Assembly: GCA_903867985.1 (NCBI GenBank)
Contig: CAIPTO010000146.1
Span: forward strand, 1-61,597
Origin: an uncultured Elusimicrobia bacterium
GTDB taxonomy: Bacteria; Elusimicrobiota; Elusimicrobia; Elusimicrobiales; UBA9959
Direction: 5' to 3'
DNA: 61,597 bases
Shown: one piece after another, positions 44,818 through 54,603 of the stretch
Layout of the letters: each line of letters begins with the position of its first letter
How positions within the stretch are numbered: the first letter of the stretch is position 1
Program-made: the position numbers and the translations under genes
Notes under the pieces: generated by a model
Seen by the model: the letters and a program-made list of their open reading frames with translations, nothing else
The model's database searches: none
Told to the model about the DNA's origin: nothing

Positions 44818-46134
44818 TTATTTTTTCCCCATGATCTTTTCGATATCGGTCTGGGATCTTTTATAATCGTAAAGCGCCTGAATAAGCGCCTGCTTTGCTT
44901 TGCCGTAGGATACCGTGGCGTCAGCCACTTCCACTGGGCTGCCGAGCCCGGTTTCGTAACGGGCGGTGGCGATCTCCATATTTTCCGTGGCCTGTTTTAC
45001 CTGGAGCGTAGCGGATTCTATGGAATCCTCCGCGTTCTGTAAAGAGAGAAAGGACTGCCTCGCCTCGAGAGAGATGAGAAGCTTCAGGTTATCCAGTTTC
45101 ATGCGGTCAGAGCTCAGGTCATTTTCCGCTTCCGCCAGTTTATTGTTATCCGAAAATCCGTTGAATAAATTCATGGACACCGCAAGACCTGCGTTCCAAC
45201 CCTCGGAAAGCGGAGAAACGCTGCCGAAATAATTATATCCGGCGAATCCTTTTAAAACAGGATAATAATTCGAGCGGGATAAAATTACTTTATGCTCGCC
45301 GGCCTTTATAACCTCTTCCTGCGCTTTTATTTCCGGATTAAAGCCGCAGGCCGCCGCCACGATATCGTCGAACGCTGCCTCAAACTTAACATAATCCAGG
45401 GTGTCTTCAATAAAATAATCCGGCGCGGAAATATTGTTCATGGCCGCGTTAAGTGCGGCGCGGGCGAGCTGGACCTGATGCTCCGCCTGTATCAGTTGCA
45501 GCCTGGCATTACTCAAATCAACCTCGGCTTTGGTCACGTCGTATTTCGGTTTTGTTCCCGCTGAAAAATGCGACTGCGCAACAAGAAGCTGTTTATTGTA
45601 TTGCGCGACGGTTTCTTTCTGCACCTCACGCAGCCGCTGGGCCCCCAGCAAACCGTAGTAATTCATTTTTACGTTCGTCACCAGAGAAAGCACAGCGTGC
45701 TCTTTGCCGCGCTGCGCGAAACCCAGCGAATCGGAGCTGATCCCCGTGATAGCCTTTGTCCGCCCAAAGTCGTACAGCATCTGGTTAACGGAAAGTCCCG
45801 CGGACCTGGTGTCGTAAGTGGCGATATTAGCGCTGAACGGATCGGCGATATTTTTATGCACCGCCCTGTTGGCGGTATAACCGGCGTTTATATTTGCCGA
45901 GGGATACCAGCCAGCCTGAGCCTCTTTAAGACGGGCGCGGCCGGCCCGAACCATGAATTCCGCGCTCTTAATGTCCGGGGCGTTGGCAAGAGCTATGTCC
46001 AGACAGCGGGACAGGGTCAGCGTTGACCCCTCCAATACCGTCGAATCAGGCGTCTCAGCGGACAGGCCGGGCACGGGCTGCATCGCCGCCGACAACATCG
46101 TAAAAAGAAAAAATTTAATTGCTGTTTTCAACAT
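44818..46134 (-). CDS. TolC-family outer-membrane efflux protein
   Basis: A 438-aa protein with a signal peptide (cleavage after GLSA, near residue 26) and two OEP repeats of long helices and short strands (TLTLSRCLDIALANAPDIKSAE; AAACGFNPEIKAQEEVIKAG). TolC-type trimers form the outer-membrane exit duct of RND pumps. It is the last gene of the operon adaptor-RND-DUF47-TolC, which supports the pairing. No lipobox is present. Confidence 0.93.
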   Translation of the reverse strand: MLKTAIKFFLFTMLSAAMQPVPGLSAETPDSTVLEGSTLTLSRCLDIALANAPDIKSAEFMVRAGRARLKEAQAGWYPSANINAGYTANRAVHKNIADPFSANIATYDTRSAGLSVNQMLYDFGRTKAITGISSDSLGFAQRGKEHAVLSLVTNVKMNYYGLLGAQRLREVQKETVAQYNKQLLVAQSHFSAGTKPKYDVTKAEVDLSNARLQLIQAEHQVQLARAALNAAMNNISAPDYFIEDTLDYVKFEAAFDDIVAAACGFNPEIKAQEEVIKAGEHKVILSRSNYYPVLKGFAGYNYFGSVSPLSEGWNAGLAVSMNLFNGFSDNNKLAEAENDLSSDRMKLDNLKLLISLEARQSFLSLQNAEDSIESATLQVKQATENMEIATARYETGLGSPVEVADATVSYGKAKQALIQALYDYKRSQTDIEKIMGKK

Positions 46135-46201
46135 TTCGTCCCCGTTCTTTCGGCAAGTTTCGCTTCCTGTATTTAAATGTCACAAGAAGGCTTCGTTGCT
46201 C

Positions 46202-46840
46202 TCACAGCTGTTTGAGCGTTATGCCTTCTATGATCTGGGCCACACGCTCGGCACGGTTGAGAGCCTCTTCAAGACGGTCGTATATCTGCGACCACTTCAC
46301 AATATCAAGGACGACATCAGCCTTGATATCCGGCTGCTCGTAAAGCTCGCCCAGCCCCACAAGCAGAAAGTTTTCCGCCTCTCTGCGTATTTTCACCGCT
46401 CCGCGCGCGGCCTCATGCGCGCCGGTGCCGCGGCCCATTATCTCAAGCATTTTCTGGATCTCGACCGACATTCCCACGAGGTCTTTTGTCAGTTCCCTCG
46501 CGGAAACCCGCATCTCCGCAAAACCGTAAAGGCCGACGCGCGCGGCGGCGGCTTTCACGGAGTTGCAGGATGATTCGAACGCCATATTAAGTTCGTGAAT
46601 ATCTCCGCGATCGCCCTGCAAAATAAGAATGAGCGAAAGCTGTCGCGCTATCTCACGCGCATCCAGGTCGGCTTCGGACGCGAGCTCGTGAATGCGGGCG
46701 CACTTGCCGCTGACATCTTTAAACTCGTTAAAAATAGAGTCAAGCATGGCGGCGCTCTCCGCGAGCCTCCCGCCCTGCCTGCGAAAAAGTTCATTAAACG
46801 GAAAAGCCGCGCTGAATAAACTATCCCCTGATCGTCTCAT
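46202..46840 (-). CDS. DUF47/PhoU-like domain protein inside an RND operon
   Basis: A 212-aa all-helical protein matching the DUF47 (PhoU-like) family. Signs are FNELFRRQGGRLAESAAMLDS, the acidic IHELASEADLDAREI, and DRGDIHELNMAFESSC, with E/D residues placed to bind metal. DUF47 proteins normally accompany Pit-type phosphate transporters. Here the gene overlaps the RND pump stop by ATGA, so it is coupled to the efflux genes and no Pit gene is near. Function in this setting is unknown; a regulatory or metal-sensing role is a guess. Confidence 0.75.
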   Translation of the reverse strand: MRRSGDSLFSAAFPFNELFRRQGGRLAESAAMLDSIFNEFKDVSGKCARIHELASEADLDAREIARQLSLILILQGDRGDIHELNMAFESSCNSVKAAAARVGLYGFAEMRVSARELTKDLVGMSVEIQKMLEIMGRGTGAHEAARGAVKIRREAENFLLVGLGELYEQPDIKADVVLDIVKWSQIYDRLEEALNRAERVAQIIEGITLKQL

Positions 46841-49800
46841 AAGCCGCCTCCCGCGGATCGCGCACGCCGGGCGCTTCGCTGCGCCGCCCAGCGGGATAAT
46901 CCGTCCATGTAAACATAAAAGACCGGGGTGATATAAAGCGTGAACAGCTGCGAAAACACAAGTCCGCCCACTACCGCGACTCCGAGGGATTGCCGGGCCT
47001 CGCCGCCCGCGCCCAGCCCCAGCGCGATCGGGAGCGTGCCGAAAATGGCCGCGAAAGTCGTCATAAGGATAGGCCTAAAGCGCGTCAGGCAGGCCTTGAT
47101 GATTGACTGTTCGGAGCCCAGATTCTCAGCGCGCTCGGCTTCCAGCGCAAAATCGACCATCATAATGCCGTTCTTTTTTACTATCCCCACCAGCATGATT
47201 ATGCCCACATAGGCGTACATATCCAATTCCATGTTAAGCGCCTTGAGCGCGGCCAGAGCGCCGAAACCGGCCAACGGCAAAGCGGTCAGGATCGTAAGCG
47301 GGTGGATAAAACTCTCGTACAGAATGCCGAGCACCATGTAAATAAGTATCACGGTTATAATCAGCAAAAAACCCATGCTGGAAAGCGAAGACTTGAAAGC
47401 CTGCGCCGTTCCCTGGAAACTCGTGCTGATGCCAGCGGGCAGAATTTCGCGGGCGCAACGGTTAATTTCATCCATCGCCGGGCCTATGGAAGCCCCCGGC
47501 TTAAGGTTGAAAGCGATTGTGGCGGAGGGGATCTGCCCCGAATGGTTCACGGAAAGCGGCGCGACCGTCTGATTAAGTTTAGCCACCGTTCCAAGCGGCA
47601 CCAGATTTCCGCCGGAAGATTTAAGATAGAGCTTATCAAGCGACACCGGGTTCTGCCGGAACTCGGGCGCGAGTTCCGCTATCACGTAGTAAAAATTAGT
47701 GGCGGTGAAAATAGTCGACACCTGACGCGAGCCGTAGGCCGAGAAGAAAGCGTCCTGCACCTGCTCAAGCGAGAGGCCGAGCAGCGAGGCTTTGTCCCTG
47801 TCAACCTCAATAGTAATCTTGGGCTTGCGTATCTCCAGATCCGACTTTACATCCGTCAGGGCGGGGATAGAGCGCAGCCTGTCCTCCAGCTGCGCGCCGT
47901 ATTTATAAAGTCCGTCTATGTCTGTGGACTGCAGAGTGAACTGCCATTGCGCCGTCGCCAGCCGCGAACCGATCGAGATAACCGGCGGGTTCACCAGCGA
48001 CACCACAAGTCCGGGCACCTGGTTCAGTTTAGGCCGGAGGCGGGCGATGATCTCGTCCACCGTATGCTTGCGCTGCCCCCTGGGTTTCAGACTCACGAAG
48101 ATGAGGGCCTTATTGTCACCCCCCATGCCGACGATGGAAGCGAACTCCGCGCCGGCGATATCCGGATCCTGCAATAAAATATCGTCGAGGATCTGCTGAT
48201 GCCGGGCCATGTCGCTGAACGAAGTTTTATCGTCCACCTGCGAAAATATGCGGAAGAAATACTGGTCCTGCGGCGGGATGAACCCTTTGGGCAGGGCGCG
48301 AAAAACAAGCACCATCGCCAAGGTGACGGCCGCGGTTAAAAGCAGCGCCGCTCCGCGGTGATCCATCATCCGGCGCAGGCTCCGCTCATAGGCTCCCCGC
48401 AGCCGGTCAAAAGCCAGCTCGGTAGCCGTAAAAAACCGGCCGTGTTTCGTTTGCGCAAAACCGGCAAGCATGCGGCCCGCCATCATCGGCGTCAGGGTGA
48501 GGGAAAGAAACCCAGAACACAGGATGGCGGCGGTGATGCAGACGGCAAACTCACGGAAAAGGCGCCCCAGAATGCCCTCCATAAACATGATCGGAATAAA
48601 AACTATGGCGAGCGAAAGCGTCATGGAAAAAATTGTAAAGCCGATTTCGCGCGACCCCCGCAGCGAGGCCTCCATAGCCGTCTCGCCCGCCTCCATGCGG
48701 CGGATAATGTTCTCCAGCACCACTATCGCGTCGTCAACCACGAACCCTATGGCAAGAGTAAGCGCCATCAGGGAAAGATTATTAAGCGTGTAACCAAGCA
48801 ATACCATGAGCGGAAAAACCGCGACCAGCGACAGCGGAACCGTAAGACTGGGTATAATAGTAGGCCGCAGAGCGCGGATAAAGAGGAAGACCACCGCCAC
48901 AACCAGCCCGATCGTCAGGAGCATGGTCAACTGCATATCGTTGATCGACTCACGGATGAACTCAGACTGGTCATAGCAAAGGTTGAGGCTCATTGCGCCG
49001 GGCATGCCGGCGCGCAGCTCCGCAAGCTTGGCCTTTACCTTCTGAGCCACCAGCACCGTATTGGCGCCCAGCTGCTTGCGCACGCGAACAATAATGGCGG
49101 GGTGCCTTTTGCCGTCCTTATAATACGCGCCCGCCGACCGATCATTTTCAACTCCGTCCACCGCCCGGCCCAGATCCTGTATGCGCAGCGGATATCCGTT
49201 CTGATAACTCACGATGAGCGAATTATATTCCGCAGCGCTGCTAAGCTGGCCGTTTGATTCCAGCGTATAAGAGGTGCGCGGGCCGTTGAGCGTGCCGCCC
49301 GGCATGTTAACATTGCCGTTCTGCAAAGCCTTAACCACCTCATTGATACCCACGCCTCGCTTGGCAAGGAGGTCCGGATTGATCTGCACGCGCACCGCGT
49401 ATCGCTGCGATGGGATCAGATCCACCAGGCCTACTCCGTCAATGGAGGAAAGATGGGCGATAAGAACATTCTCCGCGAAATCGTTAAGCGCCGTAACCGG
49501 CAGACTCTCTGAAGTCAGCGCTATAAAACTTATCGGCATGTCGGCGGGATTAACCTTTTGATAGGTGGGAGGGTTGGGCATGTTGCGCGGCAACACGCCC
49601 AGCGCGGCGGAAATCGCCGAATTGACATCGAGCGCCGCGGCGTCAATTTTACGGTTAAGGGAAAACTGGATGTTGATAGTGGTGGCGCCGAGCGTGCTCG
49701 CCGACGTCATAGACTCGATACCGGCGATGGTGGAGAATTGTTTTTCCAACGGCGTGGCGACCGTGGAAGCCATGGTCGCGGGGCTCGCCCCGGGAAGCGC

Positions 49801-49947
49801 GGCTGTTACGCATATGGTGGGAAAGTCCACATCCGGAAGATTGTTAACGGGAAGTTTGCGGTAACTAAGCAGCCCGAAGAGCAGTATCCCGCCCATGACA
49901 AGCATTGTCATGACGGGGCGGCGTATCCAGATTTCTGAGATATTCAC
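46837..49947 (-). CDS. RND efflux transporter permease (HAE1/MdtB-like)
   Basis: A 1036-aa inner-membrane proton/drug antiporter with the N-terminal helix (ISEIWIRRPVMTMLVMGG), two large periplasmic loops and twelve expected membrane segments. The paired proton-relay aspartates in GFVVDDAIVVLENI are visible. Sequence style is that of MdtB/MdtC or AcrB-type hydrophobe/amphiphile pumps, not of the metal-exporting CusA type. It starts with GTG, six bases after the adaptor stop. With the adaptor and TolC genes it makes a complete tripartite pump. Confidence 0.95.
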   Translation of the reverse strand: MNISEIWIRRPVMTMLVMGGILLFGLLSYRKLPVNNLPDVDFPTICVTAALPGASPATMASTVATPLEKQFSTIAGIESMTSASTLGATTINIQFSLNRKIDAAALDVNSAISAALGVLPRNMPNPPTYQKVNPADMPISFIALTSESLPVTALNDFAENVLIAHLSSIDGVGLVDLIPSQRYAVRVQINPDLLAKRGVGINEVVKALQNGNVNMPGGTLNGPRTSYTLESNGQLSSAAEYNSLIVSYQNGYPLRIQDLGRAVDGVENDRSAGAYYKDGKRHPAIIVRVRKQLGANTVLVAQKVKAKLAELRAGMPGAMSLNLCYDQSEFIRESINDMQLTMLLTIGLVVAVVFLFIRALRPTIIPSLTVPLSLVAVFPLMVLLGYTLNNLSLMALTLAIGFVVDDAIVVLENIIRRMEAGETAMEASLRGSREIGFTIFSMTLSLAIVFIPIMFMEGILGRLFREFAVCITAAILCSGFLSLTLTPMMAGRMLAGFAQTKHGRFFTATELAFDRLRGAYERSLRRMMDHRGAALLLTAAVTLAMVLVFRALPKGFIPPQDQYFFRIFSQVDDKTSFSDMARHQQILDDILLQDPDIAGAEFASIVGMGGDNKALIFVSLKPRGQRKHTVDEIIARLRPKLNQVPGLVVSLVNPPVISIGSRLATAQWQFTLQSTDIDGLYKYGAQLEDRLRSIPALTDVKSDLEIRKPKITIEVDRDKASLLGLSLEQVQDAFFSAYGSRQVSTIFTATNFYYVIAELAPEFRQNPVSLDKLYLKSSGGNLVPLGTVAKLNQTVAPLSVNHSGQIPSATIAFNLKPGASIGPAMDEINRCAREILPAGISTSFQGTAQAFKSSLSSMGFLLIITVILIYMVLGILYESFIHPLTILTALPLAGFGALAALKALNMELDMYAYVGIIMLVGIVKKNGIMMVDFALEAERAENLGSEQSIIKACLTRFRPILMTTFAAIFGTLPIALGLGAGGEARQSLGVAVVGGLVFSQLFTLYITPVFYVYMDGLSRWAAQRSARRARSAGGGL

Positions 49948-49953
49948 TGGGAA

Positions 49954-51090
49954 TTACCTGTCCGCGGGATCGCCGCCAGCCTGGTCCGCAGCTAGCACCT
50001 TAACTTTGCGGCCGCCCTTAAGTTTGTTCTGACCGTCCGTCACCACCGTTTCGCCCGCCGCGAGCCCCCGGCTCACGACAGAAAAAGAACCGTAAGCCCT
50101 GTCCACGGTAACCGGCCGGAGCTCAACCGTGTTATCCGCTTTCACAACAAAAACATAGCTTCCTGTCTGATTCGCCTGCACCGCTTCAGCCGGAGCTACG
50201 ACCGCATTCGGCAGATTGGCGATGACCACTACCACGCGCACGAACTGGCCCGGCCAGAGCAGTGTGTCTTTATTGGGAAACTCCGCCTTGAGCCGCACCA
50301 TGCCGGTTGCCTGGTCTACTGTATTATCGAGGAAGGAAATTCTCCCGTCGTCACACTTCAGCGCTGTTCCGGGAATGGACACTGAAACGGCTCTGGCTCC
50401 GTGAGACATCAGGCTCTTCATATCGGGCAAATATTTCTCCGATACCGAAAACACGACTTTCGCGGGCTGAATCTGGTTGATCTGCACGAGTCTGGTTTTG
50501 AAGGCCTCCACTACCGACCCTTGGTCGGCGAGAAAACTCCCGGCCCTGCCGGACACGGGGGCGCGCACTTCGCAGTAGGAAAGGTTCAGCCGCGCCTGCT
50601 CCACTGCCGCTTTATCCGACTCAACGGCCTGTTCGAGCTGAACGGCCTCGGACTGGCTTTTGTCGCACTCGGAACGGGATATAGCTCCCCGCTCCAGGAG
50701 AAAAGTAAACCGCTCCGCCTGGGCCTTGCTGAACTTGAGCTTAGACTGGTTCACGGCAAGCTGCCCCGCCGCCTCTTTAAGCTTCTGGTCAAACGGGGCG
50801 GAATCGATACTGAACAGAAGCTCCCCGGCGGAGACGGACTGGCCCTCTTTAAAATGGCTTTTAATGATCTGCCCGGTCACACGGGGCAGCACCGGCACTG
50901 AGTTGTACGCCTCTACTGTTCCCACCACTTCTACTGTCACGGGGACGGTCTTTACCAAAACCCTCCCCACCCGAACGGCAACCTCAGGCAATCCTGCCGG
51001 AGTGTTGGCGTTCTTATCGGAACAGCCCCAGATAAAAAATGGCATTAAAACCGTTATAAAAAAAATAGGGGTAAATGTTGATTTTCTCAC
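49954..51090 (-). CDS. RND periplasmic adaptor (membrane fusion lipoprotein)
   Basis: A 378-aa adaptor of the AcrA/MdtA family with a lipoprotein signal ending FFIWGC (lipidated Cys23). Domains follow the usual order: barrel-sandwich halves (VEAYNSVPVLPRVTGQI; YCEVRAPVSGRAGSF) around a coiled-coil hairpin, then the beta-barrel and membrane-proximal domain. The GTG at 51090, six bases after GGAGG, gives a correct signal sequence. The longer reading (to 51120) would put the Shine-Dalgarno inside the gene. It is the first gene of the pump operon and a predicted client of Lgt and Lnt. Confidence 0.92.
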   Translation of the reverse strand: MRKSTFTPIFFITVLMPFFIWGCSDKNANTPAGLPEVAVRVGRVLVKTVPVTVEVVGTVEAYNSVPVLPRVTGQIIKSHFKEGQSVSAGELLFSIDSAPFDQKLKEAAGQLAVNQSKLKFSKAQAERFTFLLERGAISRSECDKSQSEAVQLEQAVESDKAAVEQARLNLSYCEVRAPVSGRAGSFLADQGSVVEAFKTRLVQINQIQPAKVVFSVSEKYLPDMKSLMSHGARAVSVSIPGTALKCDDGRISFLDNTVDQATGMVRLKAEFPNKDTLLWPGQFVRVVVVIANLPNAVVAPAEAVQANQTGSYVFVVKADNTVELRPVTVDRAYGSFSVVSRGLAAGETVVTDGQNKLKGGRKVKVLAADQAGGDPADR

Positions 51091-51310
51091 TGATTTCCTC
51101 CAACTGGCAAACAGCTTCACTGCCGGAAGAGGGCTGCCGTCTTCGGCCCGAACACGCCTCTTGCCTTCGTGTTCGCTTTAACACCCTGTTAATGAAGCGT
51201 TAGATAGTTACAACCCCTTAATATTCTACAAGATATTTGAATTAATGTACCGCATCATCCGCTTAGCGCACCTATCAGACGGCTGCTAAATTTAATAGAA
51301 TTACCTTACC

Positions 51311-51595
51311 ATGGGGAACCCGCTTAAAGATAAAAGGAAGAAAATAGACGCCATAGACGGCCTCCTGGCGGGACTGCTGGCCGAAAGACTCTCCGTGGCC
51401 GCGTCTATGGCGGGATTAAAAAAAAGGGTCCGGGACTCTGCGCGTGAAGCCTCCGTTCTCAGGCACGCGGCTGGCCTCGTAAAGAACCGCGCATTGCGGC
51501 CGGCCGTGCTGGCCGTATACAGGGAACTCATAAAGCAGGGGCGCCGCCTGCAGCAGGCGGCCAAACGGCCCGGCAGATTAAAACCATCAGACTGA
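51311..51595 (+). CDS. Chorismate mutase (AroQ class)
   Basis: A 94-aa all-helical chorismate mutase domain: DAIDGLLAGLLAERLSVAASM at the N-terminus and VYRELIKQGRRLQ at the C-terminus, with arginine and lysine residues in the expected places. It converts chorismate to prephenate, toward Phe and Tyr. It heads an operon containing the entire shikimate pathway. No Shine-Dalgarno is obvious before the ATG. The gap 51091-51310 to the divergent efflux operon must hold the promoter, but no consensus is seen. Confidence 0.85.
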   Translation: MGNPLKDKRKKIDAIDGLLAGLLAERLSVAASMAGLKKRVRDSAREASVLRHAAGLVKNRALRPAVLAVYRELIKQGRRLQQAAKRPGRLKPSD

Positions 51596-51601
51596 CAACG
51601 T

Positions 51602-52594
51602 ATGATAATAAGACTCAAACCAGGCATTAAAGCCAAAGATTTGGAGAACCTGTGCCGCGCTCTCACCGAACTGCTGCCGGACTCTGCCTTCATAAGGGGC
51701 CGGGAATTTATCACGGTGCAGGCTCCTGCGCCAGAACTGCTGAGCGAACGGAGCGCAGCCATCGAGAATCTTCCGGGCGTATTTTCCACGGAATTATCTT
51801 TAGGGGAAGCCTGCCCCATGGTCGTTAAAGCCGCGCCGCCTGACCTGGCCTCGTTGTTCAAAAAAACTGAGCGCAAAAATTTCATCCTGATAGCCGGCCC
51901 CTGCGCCGTGGAAGACGAAGCCTCGTATCTCGCTTCCGCCATAAAGCTCAAAGCGGCCGGGGCCTGCGCCTTAAGAGCGGCGGTATTTAAGCCGCGCACA
52001 TCGCCTTACGCTTTCCAGGGCCTCGGCGCGAAGGGTTTCGGCATTATTAAAAAAGCCCGGCGCGCCACAGGACTTCCCGCTGTCACCGAAGCCACATCGG
52101 AAAGTCAGCTTGCCTCCATCGGTAAATTTTGCGACATCGCTCAGATAGGCGCCCGGAACATGCGTAATTACGAACTTTTAAAGGCCGCCGCCCGATCGGG
52201 CCTGCCGGTCCTCCTCAAACGCGCTCCTGGCGCCACGCTGAAAGAATGGCTGCTATCGGCAGAATACCTGCTTAAGCACGGCAATGGAGAGATAATACTC
52301 TGCGAACGCGGAGATTCCTTCTCAAAACCCGACCGGCGCGGCCTGAATCTTGAGATCCTCCGTGCCGCCGTTAAAGCCACCGCCCTGCCGGTCATAGCCG
52401 ATCCCAGCCACGCGGCGGGGGACCGGGCGCTGGTAAGCGCCCAAGCCCTAGCCGCTGTTAAAGCCGGCGCTGACGGGCTCATGATAGAAGCCTGTCTGTG
52501 CCCGGAAAAAGCCCTGGTCGATGGACACCAGACCCTGAACATTCCGGAATTCTCCGCTCTGGTAAAACAGGTGAAAAAGCTGAGAGAACTGTGA
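51602..52594 (+). CDS. aroF: 3-Deoxy-7-phosphoheptulonate (DAHP) synthase, type I-beta
   Basis: A 330-aa enzyme that condenses PEP and erythrose 4-phosphate, the first shikimate step. Residues 1-75 form a ferredoxin-like regulatory domain. The barrel shows IAGPCAVED, FKPRTSPYAFQG, AQIGARNMRNYELL, LLKRAPGATLKEWL and DPSHAAGDR, the hallmarks of the Thermotoga/Bacillus-type (I-beta) synthase. It begins six bases after the chorismate mutase stop; in related species the two are fused or complexed for feedback control. Confidence 0.95.
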   Translation: MIIRLKPGIKAKDLENLCRALTELLPDSAFIRGREFITVQAPAPELLSERSAAIENLPGVFSTELSLGEACPMVVKAAPPDLASLFKKTERKNFILIAGPCAVEDEASYLASAIKLKAAGACALRAAVFKPRTSPYAFQGLGAKGFGIIKKARRATGLPAVTEATSESQLASIGKFCDIAQIGARNMRNYELLKAAARSGLPVLLKRAPGATLKEWLLSAEYLLKHGNGEIILCERGDSFSKPDRRGLNLEILRAAVKATALPVIADPSHAAGDRALVSAQALAAVKAGADGLMIEACLCPEKALVDGHQTLNIPEFSALVKQVKKLREL

Positions 52595-53463
52595 TCATTA
52601 AAGCGGGGCTGATAGGCTGCCCTTTAAAAAAATCCCTTTCTTCGCGCCTCTTCAGGCTCTTCTCATACGAGCCCGGGGGAAAATACTCCTACACTCTTCT
52701 GGAAACCAGAGGACCCGCCATGGCGCGGACCCTGGAAAAAATAAAAAACCTCGGCTGGGCCGGCTTCAATGTCACTTTGCCGCTGAAAGAAAAAATTATC
52801 CCCTTCCTGGATTCTTTAAGCCCAGAGGCCAAAGCTATCGGGGCGGTAAACGCCGTCCGTGTAAGTCATGGAAAATTAGAAGGCCATAACACCGACACTG
52901 CAGCCTTAAAACTCGCTCTTAAAGAAGCCGGATGCCGGCTCCGCGCCAGAACTTGCGTCATCTGGGGGGCCGGAGGCGCAGCGAGAGCGGCCGTCCGGGC
53001 ACTCGGCTCATCCGGCGCCAAAACGGTATATATCCACAACCGTTCTTTTTCAAGGGCCGCCCGCCTCGTTAAACATTTTTCCGGAATCTTCCCGCGAACG
53101 GCTTTCAGAGCGCGGAAATTAACCGATGTCCCCGGCGGCGCCGCGACCCTTTTCGTGAACGCCACGCCTTTGGGCATGTACAAACCGCTGCCAGTTAATA
53201 TGCGGTTTTCCGGCCCCGCTGGTTCTTTCTATCTGGATTTCGCCTATGCGCGGAACTTAACGCCCTTTTTAAAGGATCGGGCCGGCAGAGTTATATCAGG
53301 CATAGACCTTCTGATCTATCAGGCCTTAAAAAGTTCGGAACTGTACGGCGGCCGGCGCATAAAGGCCTCCGAAATTGTAAAATTAAAGGATACCCTCAAG
53401 ACACGCCTTGAGGAGCGCGAGAGCAAGACAGCCAGACGGAGAGGCAGTAAAAGAGATTTTTGA
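52591..53463 (+). CDS. aroE: Shikimate dehydrogenase
   Basis: A 290-aa NADPH-dependent enzyme that reduces 3-dehydroshikimate. Seen are the catalytic lysine in FNVTLPLKEKI (K66), GHNTDT (N100, D102) and the cofactor loop GAGGAARAA. The substrate motif is unusual: the normal PxxHSxSPxxHN reads PLKKSLSSRLF, keeping the serines but not the flanking His or Asn. GTG is the start because it overlaps the aroF stop (GTGA). The last 25 residues are highly basic (RLEERESKTARRRGSKR) and extend past the usual end. Confidence 0.9.
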   Translation: MIIKAGLIGCPLKKSLSSRLFRLFSYEPGGKYSYTLLETRGPAMARTLEKIKNLGWAGFNVTLPLKEKIIPFLDSLSPEAKAIGAVNAVRVSHGKLEGHNTDTAALKLALKEAGCRLRARTCVIWGAGGAARAAVRALGSSGAKTVYIHNRSFSRAARLVKHFSGIFPRTAFRARKLTDVPGGAATLFVNATPLGMYKPLPVNMRFSGPAGSFYLDFAYARNLTPFLKDRAGRVISGIDLLIYQALKSSELYGGRRIKASEIVKLKDTLKTRLEERESKTARRRGSKRDF

Positions 53464-53547
53464 ATTATCCTATCATCGCGGCGCCCCCTTTGCCGCCCTG
53501 TCTTGCTGCCGCGCCGCCGAGCTGTCTTACTTATTTAGGAGAACCTT

Positions 53548-54603
53548 ATGCTTAGATATCTTACTGCCGGAGAAGCGCACGGCCCGGCGCTTATCGGGAT
53601 AATGGACGGCTTTCCCGCCGGCGTAAAAATAGATAAGGATTATGTCGCCAAAAGCCTGGCGCGGCGCAGGACCGTGCCGGGCAGAAGCTCCCGGCAGACA
53701 CAGGAGACAGATTCTTTCTACATCTCCTGCGGGCTTTATAAAAACACTACCACCGGCGCGCCCGTGGCCGTGATGCTGAAGAATGTAAGCCAGTTCGCCG
53801 TATTGGATCCGTCTTCCGTGCCGCGTCCGGGACACGCTGATCTCGCCGGCATGCTGAAGTACGGCATCTCGGCTTCGGCCGTTATCCGGGAAAGGGCCAG
53901 CGCGCGGGAAACGGCCGTGCGAACCGCGCTCGGCGCGTTCTGCGTTCGGCTTTTGGAACTATTGAACATCAATATAACCAGCCGCGTAATAAAGCTGGGA
54001 CATCTCCGGAGCGAAGACGCCGGCACCATCCTGCGCGAGCTGGAACAGGCCGCGAAGTCGGGCCGTTCGCTGGGCGGGGTACTGGAAGTAAAGGCGGAGA
54101 ATCTGCCGGTGGGCCTTGGCTCTCACGCGCAATGGGACAGGCGTCTCCCCTCCCGTCTCGCCGCGCAACTCATGGGCCTGAACGGGGTGAAAGGCGTTGA
54201 GTTCGGCTCCGGTTTCGAACTGGCGGCCATGCATGGCGAAGAGGCTCTGGATTTTTTCAAAAAGGGAAACCCCCTAAAGCGGCTCACCAACCTTGCCGGA
54301 GGCCTGGAGGGCGGAATGACCAACGGAATGCCGCTGGTCCTGCGAGCGGCGGTCAGGCCGGTACCGGGCCAAGGCTCCCCGGTCCGGTCTATAGATCTAA
54401 AAACCGGAAAAACCGCCGTTGCAGCGCCAGGGCGCTCCGATATTACTGCGGTCTTTGCCGCCGCCGTCATCGCCGAACACCTGATAGCTTTTGAGCTGGC
54501 GGACGCCGTATTGGAAAAATTCGGAGGCGATTCCCTTAAAGAAATAAAGATCCGGGTGGACGCCTGGCGCAGGCAGACGTCGAAACTTCTGCGCGGAAGA
54601 TGA
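53548..54603 (+). CDS. aroC: Chorismate synthase
   Basis: A 351-aa FMN-dependent enzyme forming chorismate from EPSP. The N-terminal signature is YLTAGEAHGPALIGIMDGFP, followed by RRTVPGRSSRQTQETD and RPGHADLAGMLKYG; GGLEGGMTNGMPLVLRAA is in the C-terminal half. AGGAG lies seven bases before the ATG. An 84-bp gap precedes it, the largest within the operon. The stop overlaps aroK (ATGA). Confidence 0.96.
   Translation: MLRYLTAGEAHGPALIGIMDGFPAGVKIDKDYVAKSLARRRTVPGRSSRQTQETDSFYISCGLYKNTTTGAPVAVMLKNVSQFAVLDPSSVPRPGHADLAGMLKYGISASAVIRERASARETAVRTALGAFCVRLLELLNINITSRVIKLGHLRSEDAGTILRELEQAAKSGRSLGGVLEVKAENLPVGLGSHAQWDRRLPSRLAAQLMGLNGVKGVEFGSGFELAAMHGEEALDFFKKGNPLKRLTNLAGGLEGGMTNGMPLVLRAAVRPVPGQGSPVRSIDLKTGKTAVAAPGRSDITAVFAAAVIAEHLIAFELADAVLEKFGGDSLKEIKIRVDAWRRQTSKLLRGR

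Noticed and set aside
48358-49257. 299-aa plus-strand reading frame
   Set aside because: Antisense to the RND pump gene, with a very basic, His/Arg-rich composition unlike a real protein.
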